This document shows, in pieces, positions 56,440 to 64,000 of a stretch of DNA of 64,000 bases. The stretch covers positions 496,001-560,000 of the forward strand of contig CAVSCI010000003.1 of the NCBI GenBank assembly GCA_963726365.1, in the 5' to 3' direction. This DNA comes from JAABQG01 sp963726365. Its GTDB lineage: Bacteria > Pseudomonadota > Gammaproteobacteria > Burkholderiales > Burkholderiaceae_C. Every line of letters begins with the position of its first letter. The first letter of the stretch is position 1. The position numbers were made by a program, and so were the translations under genes. The notes below the pieces were generated by a model, which made no database searches, was not told the DNA's origin, and saw only the letters and a list, made by a program, of their open reading frames with translations.

Positions 56440-58236
56440 TCATTTGGACTCGGGCTCCGGGCTGGATTCAGCGGTGAGCGCGCCGTGGCTTTGCAGTCGC
56501 GCGTAGAGGCCATCGGCAGCCATCAGTTCGGCGTGGCTGCCTTGTTCCATGATGTGGCCGTGTTCCATGACCACCACACGATCAGCGTGTTCAATGGTGG
56601 ACAGGCGGTGGGCTACGATCAGCGTCGTCCGACCCGCCATCAGTCGCTGCAGCGCCTGCTGCACCAGCCGTTCGGATTCCGTGTCCAGCGCCGATGTGGC
56701 TTCGTCAAGAAGCAATATGGGCGCGTCCTTGTAGAGCGCCCGGGCGATCGCCAGCCGCTGACGTTGGCCGCCCGAAAGCTGCGTGGCGTTGTGTCCCACG
56801 AGGGTGTCCATGCCTTCGGGCAGGGCCGCAACATGCTCCGAAAGATTGGCGGCTTCCAGGCAGGCGGCCACGCGGTCCCGGTCCACTGCCTGACCCAGTG
56901 CCACGTTGGCGGCGATAGTGTCGTTGAACATGATGACGTCCTGACTCACCATGGCGAACTGTGCGCGAAGCGCAGGCAATTGCCAATGGGTGAGGTCATG
57001 GCCGTCCAGAAAGATCTGCCCCTGGCTCGGCAGGACAAACCGGAGCAGCAGATTGATCAAGGTCGTCTTGCCGGAGCCGGAGGGGCCGACCAGCGCCACA
57101 ACTTCGCCTGGTGAGACGGTCAGGCTCAACTTTTCGAGTGCCGGAGCGTGGTCTTCACGGTAGTTCACCGTGACGTCGCGCAAATCAATACGGCCTTTAG
57201 CGCGACCGGGCGCCAGGGTGCCACCTTCCTCCGGGTGGACGTCCTCCATCATCGTCAGGCCACGCTCCAGCGCAGCCACGGCGCGTGTCACGGGGTTCGC
57301 GATTTCGCCCAATCGGCGGATGGGCGTGATCAGCAAGAGCATGGCGCCAATGAATGCCACGAAGTCGCCCACGGTCACGGTTCCAGCACCCCCTGTGCGC
57401 CCTTGCCACAGGGCCAAGGTGATCACGAGCGACAGGGAGGCCGCAGCGATCATCTGCGTCAGCGGCGTCATGGCCGCCGCGGCGACTGTCGACTTGAGCG
57501 CGAGACGCCTCAAGCGAAGGCTCAGCGCGTCAAACCGGCTCGCCTGACTGGCCTCGGCGCTGTGCAGCCGAACCATTCGGTGGGCCAGCACGTTTTCTTC
57601 CACGACATAGGCCAGATCGTCAGTGGCGGTCTGGCTGGATTTGGTCAGCCGGTAAAGTCGCCTGGACAGTGCTTTCATGATCCATGCGACCCCGGGACCC
57701 ATCAGCGCGACAATGAGCGTCAGCTTCCAGTTCAGATAAAGGAGGTAGCCGAGCAGCGCGATCAGGGTAAAGCCGTCCCGGGTCATGGCGATGAGCGCGG
57801 AAACCAGAAGATTGGCGCCGAGCTGTACTTCATAGACCACCGTATTGGACAACGAACTGGCGGATTGCCTGGCAAATAGCGCCATGTCGGCATTCAGCAG
57901 TCTTGCAAACATGCCCTCGCGCAGGAGATGCATCCCGTCGTTGGTGATTCTCGACAACGCGTACTGGCCAATGAAGTTGGCGACCCCCCGCAGCCCGAAA
58001 AGCCCCATCACGCCGACCGGGACCATCCATAGAGGCAGCGTGCCGCTGGTGAAACCCTGGTCCAGCAGGTACTTGAGCAGTGCGGGAATCATCGGCTCGG
58101 TGGAGGCCGCAACCAGAGACGCCAGCAGTGCAATACCCCAGGCTTTTCGTTGATGGCCAAAATAGCCAGCCAGACGTATGACGCGCTGGATAAGTGTTCG
58201 CTCAGGGGGCGTTTCTTGGGGGGTATTCTGAATCAT
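56440..58236 (-). CDS. msbA: Lipid A export ATP-binding/permease protein MsbA
   Basis: 598 residues from ATG 58236; the ORF extends to 58296 without support. Half-size ABC exporter: six-helix domain (WGIALLASLVAASTEPMIPA, FTLIALLGYLLYLNWKLTLI) and an ATPase with Walker A ALVGPSGSGKTTLINLLLRF, signature QLSGGQRQRLAIARALYKD, Walker B ILLLDEATSALDTESERLVQ and IVAHRLSTIEHADRVVVMEH. Flips lipid A-core across the inner membrane. It is divergent from tolB and distant from lpxK, with which it often pairs in other bacteria. Confidence 0.93.
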   Translation of the reverse strand: MIQNTPQETPPERTLIQRVIRLAGYFGHQRKAWGIALLASLVAASTEPMIPALLKYLLDQGFTSGTLPLWMVPVGVMGLFGLRGVANFIGQYALSRITNDGMHLLREGMFARLLNADMALFARQSASSLSNTVVYEVQLGANLLVSALIAMTRDGFTLIALLGYLLYLNWKLTLIVALMGPGVAWIMKALSRRLYRLTKSSQTATDDLAYVVEENVLAHRMVRLHSAEASQASRFDALSLRLRRLALKSTVAAAAMTPLTQMIAAASLSLVITLALWQGRTGGAGTVTVGDFVAFIGAMLLLITPIRRLGEIANPVTRAVAALERGLTMMEDVHPEEGGTLAPGRAKGRIDLRDVTVNYREDHAPALEKLSLTVSPGEVVALVGPSGSGKTTLINLLLRFVLPSQGQIFLDGHDLTHWQLPALRAQFAMVSQDVIMFNDTIAANVALGQAVDRDRVAACLEAANLSEHVAALPEGMDTLVGHNATQLSGGQRQRLAIARALYKDAPILLLDEATSALDTESERLVQQALQRLMAGRTTLIVAHRLSTIEHADRVVVMEHGHIMEQGSHAELMAADGLYARLQSHGALTAESSPEPESK

Positions 58237-58361
58237 CGTTGGAGGGCATTCTACGTTTGCCTTCGGTCGAGGGCTGTGCTGTTCACAGATTGTCACGAGG
58301 GCCTGCCGGCAGTGTGTAACATGGGGGGTGAATCAAGGCATTTACGTACATTCCGCACCGC

Positions 58362-59663
58362 ATGAAGACTGCTCCCTCAATTTCTGAAATTTCCCTCTTT
58401 CGCCGCGACATCCTGCTTGGTGCGATCGTTGCCTGCAGCGCCGTTCCAGCGTGGTCACAGTTTCGGGTCGAAGTATCGGGTGTCGGCTTGACCCAGTTGC
58501 CGATCGCGGTGTTGAGTTTTCGGGGTGAGGCGCAATCGCCCGTCAAGATCAGTGCCGTGATCCTTGCTGATCTTGAGCGCAGTGGGCGTTTCAAGTCGGT
58601 GGATGCGACTGGGCAGGCTCTGGACGATGCAAGCAGGCCGGATTTTGCGCTTTGGCGCCAGCGCAGCAGTGAGTCGATTGCCACGGGGAGCGTCTCGCGC
58701 ATGCCGGATGGCCGATTTGCCGTCAAATTTCGACTTTGGGATGTGGTGCGTGGCCAGGATCTCGGAGGGCAGAGTTTTGTCGTTGCCCAAGGTGACTTGC
58801 GCCTTGTGGCGCACAAGATCGCAGACTATATTCATGAGAAATTGACCGGGGACAAAGGGGTGTTTTCCACCCGCATTGCCTACATCACCAAGACAGCGCG
58901 TCAACACACGCTTTGGGTGGCCGATGCCGACGGAGAAAACGCGCAAACCGCGCTGGTCAGCCCTGAGCCGATCATTTCTCCCGCCTGGTCGCCGGGGGGT
59001 GAACAACTCGCCTATGTCTCCTTCGAGGCCCGGAAACCGGTCGTGTATGTGCACGACGTGGGTACTGGCCGACGGAGGCTCCTTGCGAACTTCCGTGGCT
59101 CAAACAGTGCGCCGGCCTGGGCGCCAGACGGCAAAACCTTGGCCCTGACGTTGAGCCGTGACGGTGGTTCGCAGATTTATCTGATCGATGCCGGTGGTGG
59201 CGAGCCTCGGCGATTGACCCAGACACAAGGGATTGACACAGAACCGGTATTTGCGCCTGACGGGCGAAGTATTTTCTTTGTCAGCGATCGTGGTGGGGCA
59301 CCGCAGATCTACCGCATGCCGACTTCCGGCGGCACTGCGGAGAGGGTGACTTTTTCGGGTGTCTATAACATTTCGCCCGCCATCAGCCCCGACGGTCGCT
59401 GGCTTGCCTATGTTTCGCGGGTCAGCGGTGCATTCAAGCTCCAAGTGATGGAGTTGGCCACAGGCGCTGTTGCCGGGATTACCGAAACTTCGGCGGACGA
59501 GAGTCCGAGTTTTGCGCCGAACAGCCGCTTGATCGTTTACGCCACGCAGATTCAGGGTCGCGAGGCGTTGATGACGACCACGCTTGACGGCAAGATCAAG
59601 GCCAGGCTTGCGGGGCAGGATGGCGATATTCGTGAACCCAGCTGGGGTCCGTTTCAGAAGTAG
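58362..59663 (+). CDS. tolB: Tol-Pal system beta-propeller protein TolB
   Basis: 433 residues. Periplasmic; N-terminal signal FRRDILLGAIVACSAVPAWS, an N-domain FRVEVSGVGLTQLPIAVLSF and GYLADLE-like strand, then a six-blade propeller from IAYITKTARQHTLWVADADG with repeats of S/LSPAWSPGGEQLAYVSFE, SAPAWAPDGKTLALTLSRDG and EPVFAPDGRSIFFVSDRGG. Links TolA to Pal for outer-membrane constriction at division. tolQRA are not adjacent; pal and cpoB follow. Confidence 0.97.
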   Translation: MKTAPSISEISLFRRDILLGAIVACSAVPAWSQFRVEVSGVGLTQLPIAVLSFRGEAQSPVKISAVILADLERSGRFKSVDATGQALDDASRPDFALWRQRSSESIATGSVSRMPDGRFAVKFRLWDVVRGQDLGGQSFVVAQGDLRLVAHKIADYIHEKLTGDKGVFSTRIAYITKTARQHTLWVADADGENAQTALVSPEPIISPAWSPGGEQLAYVSFEARKPVVYVHDVGTGRRRLLANFRGSNSAPAWAPDGKTLALTLSRDGGSQIYLIDAGGGEPRRLTQTQGIDTEPVFAPDGRSIFFVSDRGGAPQIYRMPTSGGTAERVTFSGVYNISPAISPDGRWLAYVSRVSGAFKLQVMELATGAVAGITETSADESPSFAPNSRLIVYATQIQGREALMTTTLDGKIKARLAGQDGDIREPSWGPFQK

Positions 59664-59684
59664 ATGATTTACAGGAGCATGGCG

Positions 59685-60218
59685 ATGAAAAGGATTTTTC
59701 TGGCAGCTGCCTTGGCGGCTTTTCTGGTGGGATGCGGTTCCAGTGTCAAACTGGACGATGTGCCCGTGGAGGACAAAACCGGTGCTGCGATGACAGGCGG
59801 AAGCGGTGCAGGGGGGGCAGGCGCTTCGGCAAAGTCTGGCGTCACTGGTGTGGATCTGGGCAAGTCCGGGCAGGATTCAGCGGGTCCGGCAGGGGCCAAC
59901 GTCGTTTACTTTGACTATGACAGCTATGTTGTCAAACCCGAATACCAGTCGGTCGTTGAAAACCAGGCTCGTTACCTGCGCGCGGATTCCAAACGAAAGG
60001 CCATGCTGGAGGGGCACACGGACGAGCGGGGCGGACGTGAATACAACCTGGCCCTCGGGCAGCGGCGTGCCGAGGCAGTCGCAAAGGCGTTGGCCTTGCT
60101 GGGCGTGACCGCCGTCCAGGTGGAGGCGGTGAGTTTCGGAAAGGAAAAACCCGCGGTATCCGGATCAGACGAAGCTGCGATGGAGAAAAATCGCCGGGTT
60201 GAGGTGAAGTACCGGTGA
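59685..60218 (+). CDS. pal: Peptidoglycan-associated lipoprotein Pal
   Basis: 177 residues from ATG 59685, which has AGGAG at seven bases; ATG 59679 is too close to it. Lipoprotein signal with lipobox LVGC (C17), Gly/Ala-rich linker, then the OmpA-like peptidoglycan-binding domain: VVYFDYDSYVVKPEYQSVVE, LEGHTDERGGREYNLALGQR and the C-terminal MEKNRRVEVKYR. Non-covalently tethers the outer membrane to the wall and binds TolB. Confidence 0.97.
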   Translation: MKRIFLAAALAAFLVGCGSSVKLDDVPVEDKTGAAMTGGSGAGGAGASAKSGVTGVDLGKSGQDSAGPAGANVVYFDYDSYVVKPEYQSVVENQARYLRADSKRKAMLEGHTDERGGREYNLALGQRRAEAVAKALALLGVTAVQVEAVSFGKEKPAVSGSDEAAMEKNRRVEVKYR

Positions 60219-60232
60219 GCCCTCCTTATGCC

Positions 60233-60994
60233 ATGAAGTGGTTCAAGGCCACACTGATTGCTTTGACCGCTATCGGTTCGATGAGTGGCCACGCGGCTTT
60301 GTTCGAAGACGATGAGGCGCGCAAGGCGATTCTCGAAATGCGCCAGAGAATGGACGCGCAACGGGCGGCAAGTGAAATTCTTGAGCGGCGCCAGGTGGAC
60401 GAAATCAATCAGTTGCGGCGCAGTTTGCTGGACCTCCAGAACCAGATTGAGTCGCTGCGAGCCGAACAGGCGCGGATGCGAGGGCAAGGCGAGCAATTCG
60501 CACGGGATCTCGCGGAGGCCCAACGCCGGCAGACGACGGCGGGCCAGGCACTTGATGACCGATTGCGTTCAGTGGAGCCCCAAAAAGTCACTGTGGACGG
60601 CCGGGAGTTCGTTGCCGGTCCCGGTGAAAAGCGCGATTTTGATGCTGCAATGGCTGTTTTTCGGTCCGGTGACTTTGCCGGGGCACAAGCCGCTTTTCTC
60701 GACTTTTCGAAACGGTATCCCAAGAGCGGTTACCAGACATCCTTGCTTTTCTGGCTCGGCAACGCACAGTACGCCACGCGCAATTACAAGGAAGCCATCA
60801 CGAACTTCCGGTCAATGCTCGCGCAGGCGCCTGATCACCCGCGTGCCTCCGAAGCGCTCCTGGCCGTTGCGAACTGCCAGATTGAGTTGAAGGACACGCG
60901 CGCCGCCCGCCGAACACTGGAAGATGTCATTCGCCTGCATCCGGAGACGGAAGCAGCGCAGGCGGCTAAAGAACGCTTGACCAAAGTTCGCTGA
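60233..60994 (+). CDS. cpoB: Cell division coordinator CpoB (YbgF)
   Basis: 253 residues from ATG 60233; a GTG at 60215 overlapping the pal stop (GTGA) is an alternative, but the signal peptide MKWFKATLIALTAIG suits the ATG. A coiled-coil N-terminal part (ILERRQVDEINQLRRSLLDL, QIESLRAEQARMRGQG) for trimerisation is followed by TPR repeats: FDAAMAVFRSGDFAGAQAAF, SLLFWLGNAQYATRNYKEAI and SEALLAVANCQIELKD. Couples Tol-Pal with peptidoglycan synthesis. Confidence 0.96.
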   Translation: MKWFKATLIALTAIGSMSGHAALFEDDEARKAILEMRQRMDAQRAASEILERRQVDEINQLRRSLLDLQNQIESLRAEQARMRGQGEQFARDLAEAQRRQTTAGQALDDRLRSVEPQKVTVDGREFVAGPGEKRDFDAAMAVFRSGDFAGAQAAFLDFSKRYPKSGYQTSLLFWLGNAQYATRNYKEAITNFRSMLAQAPDHPRASEALLAVANCQIELKDTRAARRTLEDVIRLHPETEAAQAAKERLTKVR

Positions 60995-61063
60995 GGGCGC
61001 GCCCCCCGGGGACATTGTGTTGATTGCTCGGGGCGCTGCATGGCGCGCCACTAGAATTGGGCG

Positions 61064-62179
61064 ATGCAAGCTTCCGACCTATCAGTGCTCACGTTTCAGG
61101 TCCTGTGTGCCGCTTTTGGTGTGTCGTTGGCTTTCGGGCTGATTGCGCAGCGCACGCACTTTTGCACCATGGGGGCTATCAGTGACGTGTTCAACTTCAG
61201 TGACTGGACACGCATGCGCCAATGGGGTCTGGCGGTCGGCGTCGCCATGATCGGTTTTTCCGTCATGGCCTATGCCGGATGGATAAATCCCGGGAAAAGC
61301 ATCTACGCAACCACCCGTTGGTTATGGCTTTCCGCTTTGACCGGAGGGGCGTTCTTTGGTTTTGGCATGGTGCTCGGCTCCGGATGCGGCAGCAAGACAC
61401 TGGTTCGTATCGGCAGTGGCAATCTCAAATCAGTGGTGGTATTTTTGGTCATGGGGGTGGCCGCATTCGCGACGCTCAAGGGCATGACTGCGGTACTTCG
61501 TGTCGCGACAGTTGAGCGAGTCTCACTTGATTTTTCATCAGGGACCACACTCACGGCGTGGGTGGCAAACGCGCTCAATGTACCGGCGACATTGGCCGGA
61601 CTTGTCCTCTCCCTGATGATCGGTGGGGGGCTGATCTTGTGGGCATTCCTCGGCCGCGAGTTCCTGCGTTTTGACAATCTGCTGGCGGGCCTGGGTATCG
61701 GCGCCTCCGTGGTTGCGATGTGGTGGGTCAGTGGCGTACTGGGCCATGTTGTGGAGCACCCGGAGACTCTGCAAGAGGCTTTTCTGGGCACCAACAGCGG
61801 TCGCATGGAGGCCATGACATTCACTGCGCCGATGGCCTACACCCTGGACTGGATCATCTTTTTCAGTGACCAAAGCAAGGTCCTGACACTGGCCGTAGTG
61901 TCCGTTCTTGGCGTGATCGTCGGTTCGGCCGCGTCCGCTCTGGTCTCTCGAACTTTTCGCTGGGAGGGCTTTGGCGGTACAGAGGACCTGGCCAATCACC
62001 TTGTTGGTGCGACGCTGATGGGGGTGGGGGGCGTAACCGCCATGGGATGCACCGTCGGGCAAGGCTTGAGTGGCGTCTCCACGTTGAGCGCCTCCAGTTT
62101 TGTCGCGGTCGCAGGCATCATGGTCGGTGCTGTGACGGCTTTGAAGTTCCAGAGTTGGCGTCTGGAGAGGCTCAATTGA
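61064..62179 (+). CDS. YeeE/YedE-family (TsuA-like) sulfur-compound transporter
   Basis: 371 residues, about ten membrane helices with an internal two-fold repeat. The thiosulfate-channel cysteine motifs are present: LIAQRTHFCTMGAIS, GFGMVLGSGCGSKTLVRIGS and GGVTAMGCTVGQGLSGVSTL. In TsuA these cysteines line the path for thiosulfate. No TsuB partner is next to it. Its stop overlaps the tcdA start (TTGA), so the two are translationally coupled. Confidence 0.92.
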   Translation: MQASDLSVLTFQVLCAAFGVSLAFGLIAQRTHFCTMGAISDVFNFSDWTRMRQWGLAVGVAMIGFSVMAYAGWINPGKSIYATTRWLWLSALTGGAFFGFGMVLGSGCGSKTLVRIGSGNLKSVVVFLVMGVAAFATLKGMTAVLRVATVERVSLDFSSGTTLTAWVANALNVPATLAGLVLSLMIGGGLILWAFLGREFLRFDNLLAGLGIGASVVAMWWVSGVLGHVVEHPETLQEAFLGTNSGRMEAMTFTAPMAYTLDWIIFFSDQSKVLTLAVVSVLGVIVGSAASALVSRTFRWEGFGGTEDLANHLVGATLMGVGGVTAMGCTVGQGLSGVSTLSASSFVAVAGIMVGAVTALKFQSWRLERLN

Positions 62180-62973
62180 CGCGCTTGCCGTCTGACGGGG
62201 CGGATCTGAAGCGTCGCTTTGGCGGCCTTGAGCGCCTTTACGGTATCCCGGGAGCGGCGCGCATTCAGCAGTCACACGTGGTGGTGGTGGGCTTGGGGGG
62301 AGTAGGCTCCTGGGCCGCCGAGGCACTGGCCCGTAGTGGTGTGGGCCATCTCACACTGATTGACCTCGACCACATCGCAGAGTCCAACATCAATCGCCAG
62401 GTCCATGCCCTCGCCACCACGGTCGGGCAGGCAAAAGTCCAGGCCATGCGAGAGCGCATCGCGCTGATCCATCCCGGATGTCGCGTGACCTGCATCGAGG
62501 AGTTCGTCGATCCTTCGAACTGGCCGCAGTTGGTTTGCGAACCACCGCACGCCGTGATCGATGCGTGCGACCAGATCGCGGCCAAGACCGCCCTTGCGGC
62601 GTGGGCAAGGCGCGTTCAAGCCGCGTTTATCAGTGTGGGTGCGGCGGGCGGAAAGAGGCTGGCGCATAAAGTGGATATTGATGACCTCTCCAAGGTGACC
62701 CACGACCCGCTCCTGTCCCAAATGCGTTACCAGTTGAGAAAGCACCACGGCGCGCCACGGGAGGGAAAAAGACTGGGAGTCCCGTGCGTTTTCAGCCGGG
62801 AGTCCGTGAGTGCGCCCGACCCATCCTGTGCGGTCGATAGCGACGGTACCCTGAATTGCCACGGTTACGGCTCGGTGGTCAGTGTGACCGCAACCTTTGG
62901 TCTGTGCGCCGCCGGTTGGGTCGTTGATTTTCTTGCGCGGGGCGCCCAGGAATCGTCGAAAATCAAGCTATAA
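62176..62973 (+). CDS. tcdA: tRNA threonylcarbamoyladenosine dehydratase
   Basis: 265 residues with TTG start at 62176 overlapping the upstream stop; a second TTG at 62185 is possible. E1-like (ThiF/MoeB) adenylating enzyme that cyclises t6A37 to ct6A37 in ANN-decoding tRNAs. Motifs: RFGGLERLYGIPGAARIQQS, VVVVGLGGVGSWAAEALARS, TLIDLDHIAESNINRQVHAL, VIDACDQIAAKTALAAWARR and DPLLSQMRYQLRKHHG. No ORF follows before tRNA-Lys, itself a t6A37 tRNA. Confidence 0.95.
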   Translation: MTRLPSDGADLKRRFGGLERLYGIPGAARIQQSHVVVVGLGGVGSWAAEALARSGVGHLTLIDLDHIAESNINRQVHALATTVGQAKVQAMRERIALIHPGCRVTCIEEFVDPSNWPQLVCEPPHAVIDACDQIAAKTALAAWARRVQAAFISVGAAGGKRLAHKVDIDDLSKVTHDPLLSQMRYQLRKHHGAPREGKRLGVPCVFSRESVSAPDPSCAVDSDGTLNCHGYGSVVSVTATFGLCAAGWVVDFLARGAQESSKIKL

Positions 62974-62974
62974 T
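62969..62974 (+). promoter_or_regulatory. Candidate -10 element for tRNA-Lys
   Basis: A perfect TATAAT overlaps the tcdA stop region, 48 bp before the mature tRNA start. No good -35 hexamer was found at the usual distance, so this is tentative. Confidence 0.35.
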
Positions 62975-63022
62975 TAGAAGGCTGGGCTTCGTTGCAATCA
63001 ACTGCGGCGAATTAGGCTCAAC

Positions 63023-63098
63023 GGGACGTTAGCTCAGTTGGTAGAGCAGCGGACTTTTAATCCGTTTGTCGTGGGTTCGACCCCCGCACGTCCCACCA
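63023..63098 (+). tRNA. tRNA-Lys (anticodon TTT)
   Basis: Acceptor GGGACGT pairs with ACGTCCC, followed by discriminator A and encoded CCA. The D-arm is GCTCAGTTGGTAGAGC, the anticodon loop CTTTTAA and the T-arm GTGGGTTCGACCCCCGC. Everything downstream looks accessory. Confidence 0.98.
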
Positions 63099-63111
63099 AG
63101 TACAGTATGGA

Positions 63112-63144
63112 AACCCTGCTATCTAATCGGTAGCAGGGTTTTTT
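63112..63144 (+). terminator. Intrinsic terminator after tRNA-Lys
   Basis: AACCCTGCTA, nine-base loop, TAGCAGGGTT, then TTTT; 13 bp after the tRNA. Confidence 0.9.
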
Positions 63145-63429
63145 GTTGCGGCCCCTTGTAGGCAATCTGTAGGCAAATTGTCCAAATGCAGAGCGACCAT
63201 TAAAAACCCAGTGGGTTAGGCTGGGTTTATCGCGCTGGAGGGAGGTCAAAAACAGCGCGAGAGCTCTCACTCAATGGATAGTATGCGCTCCTCTACCGAA
63301 CACTTGATTGTGTTGAATCAACGCTCGAAAGAAAACCTGCACATGGCGGGATGCGGGCTGCAAGAGGATGGGCGATTCCGGCGATTTGAAAATGGCGGTC
63401 CCGTGGCTGGCGTACCGTGACCACATTTG
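63145..63429. other. Accessory spacer without a recognised gene
   Basis: About 285 bp. It contains a direct pair of TGTAGGCAA (63158 and 63169) just after the tRNA terminator. Open frames here are short and match nothing I know. The base composition is lower in GC near 63180-63330 than in the flanking housekeeping genes, consistent with acquired DNA. Confidence 0.4.
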
Positions 63430-63763
63430 CGAGATGTAGGCATCAAGAACACGGGCCGCGCAGTCGTTGCGCAATTTCTGGCTACCGTGCCGTTCGGACA
63501 CTTCGAACACCCCGTGGCCAAGCAACAGGCCAACCGCTGGACGCAGGGGGTTCGCCGCATGGAGCGACTTCATCTGCATGGCCTATGCGCAACTGACGCG
63601 GCGCGAAGGTTTGCGAGACCGCATCGACTGCCTTACCTCCCGAGGCTCCAGGCTGTATCAAGTGGGCCTGCGCCAGCGTGTGTCGCGCTCTACACTGGCC
63701 GAAGCCAAAGAGCGCCGCAATGCCGAACTGTTCGAGGCATTGAGCCAGCGACTGATCAGTCGT
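63430..63763 (+). mobile_element. Truncated, frameshifted IS4-family transposase remnant (DUF4372 type)
   Basis: Frame one gives NTGRAVVAQFLATVPFGHFE, like the DUF4372 start of IS4 transposases. After a frame change between about 63520 and 63560, frame two gives FAAWSDFICMAYAQLTRREG, LRDRIDCLTSRGSRLYQVGL, RQRVSRSTLAEAKERRNAEL and FEALSQRLISRA. Only about 110 N-terminal residues remain; the DDE catalytic domain is absent. The match ends at about 63763, four bases from the stop codon of the hydrogenase gene on the other strand. Non-functional. Confidence 0.75.
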
Positions 63764-63766
63764 GCC

Positions 63767-64000
63767 TCAAGTCACCCTTACCTGGACCAGTTCCTCCCCT
63801 TGAGGGTCGGTCACGTGCACGGCACATGCGATGCATGGATCGAAGCTGTGGACAGTGCGCAGAATCTCCAGCGGTTGCTTGGGGTCGTGCAAGACGTGGT
63901 TGTGCTGCAAGGCGGCTTCGTAAGGTCCCGGCTGACCCTTTGCATCTCTGGGCCCGGCATTCCAGGTGCTGGGGACCACGGCCTGGTAGTTGCTGATCTT
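63767..64000 (-). CDS. [NiFe]-hydrogenase large subunit, C-terminal part
   Basis: The last 77 codons of a gene entering from the right. The sequence YQAVVPSTWNAGPRDAKG, PGPYEAALQ, PKQPLEILRTVHSFDPCIAC and AVHVTDPQGEELVQVRVT is the group 1 uptake-hydrogenase large-subunit terminus. The two cysteines in DPCIACAVH are ligands of the Ni-Fe centre. The 15 residues after the His would be removed by a maturation endopeptidase (HupD/HyaD type). This implies a hydrogenase operon beyond the window. The stop is at 63767, adjacent to an IS4 remnant. Confidence 0.92.
   Translation of the reverse strand, partial: KISNYQAVVPSTWNAGPRDAKGQPGPYEAALQHNHVLHDPKQPLEILRTVHSFDPCIACAVHVTDPQGEELVQVRVT

Noticed and set aside
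63158..63177. Direct TGTAGGCAA pair as an attachment site
   Set aside because: Too short, not part of the tRNA 3' end, and no integrase is visible in the window.
63034..63270. Minus-strand ORF with GRAGVEPTTNG tail
   Set aside because: It reads across the complement of tRNA-Lys, a well-known false-gene pattern.
63271..63579. 102-codon minus-strand ORF beside the IS4 remnant
   Set aside because: Largely antisense to the transposase remnant, without a recognisable domain or ribosome site.

Overview
The window is high-GC, densely packed chromosomal DNA that reads as Burkholderiales, most probably Comamonadaceae (Polaromonas/Rhodoferax/Variovorax/Acidovorax type). The evidence is the exbB-exbD-lpxK-trm112-kdsB-adk block, the purD-hemF-nadD-rsfS-rlmH-maf-rng operon, pobA beside an IclR regulator with a LIV-type ABC transporter, and intergenic repeats that I recall as typical of this family. 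No 16S gene is present, so genus is not resolved.

Layout. 0-5 kb: an arylsulfatase and three small secreted proteins on the minus strand, apparently one operon, with a divergent AraC-type regulator (4.9-6.0 kb). 6-14 kb: an aromatic and branched-acid module with an AMACR-like CoA-transferase, pobA, an IclR regulator, livF-G-M-H and a periplasmic binding protein. 14-17.4 kb: flavodoxin, PhoX phosphatase, DUF805 and a PsiF-repeat protein. 17.5 kb: tRNA-Arg and tRNA-Pro. 17.9-23.5 kb: an acyl-CoA module with acyl-CoA dehydrogenase, an APH-like kinase, a Crp/Fnr regulator, enoyl-CoA hydratase and 3-hydroxyacyl-CoA dehydrogenase. 23.5-31 kb: FimV-like protein, MFS exporter, D-2-hydroxyacid dehydrogenase, lexA with an SOS box, asparaginase and two small envelope proteins. 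31-54 kb: housekeeping genes for lipid A/Kdo, exbBD, DNA repair, superoxide dismutase, isocitrate dehydrogenase, clpSA and two YebC paralogues. 50-63 kb: the purD-to-rng operon, msbA, tolB-pal-cpoB, a TsuA-like transporter, tcdA and tRNA-Lys. The last kilobase is accessory: a decayed IS4-type transposase abuts the 3' end of a [NiFe]-hydrogenase large-subunit gene that runs off the window.

The most striking global feature is that seven otherwise good genes (livF, livG, livH, phoX, exbB, a DUF192 gene, clpA) each carry one apparent frameshift. In all seven the full span is 3n+1 bases and removing one base restores the family sequence. This looks like systematic single-base insertion error in the sequence rather than seven pseudogenes. 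Other points worth a look are the sulfatase operon with an elastin-like protein, two families of short interspersed repeats (one forming the 5' end of livG, the other bracketing two genes), a restriction-modification fossil, and the hydrogenase/IS4 junction near tRNA-Lys. I found no CRISPR array and no intact mobile element.
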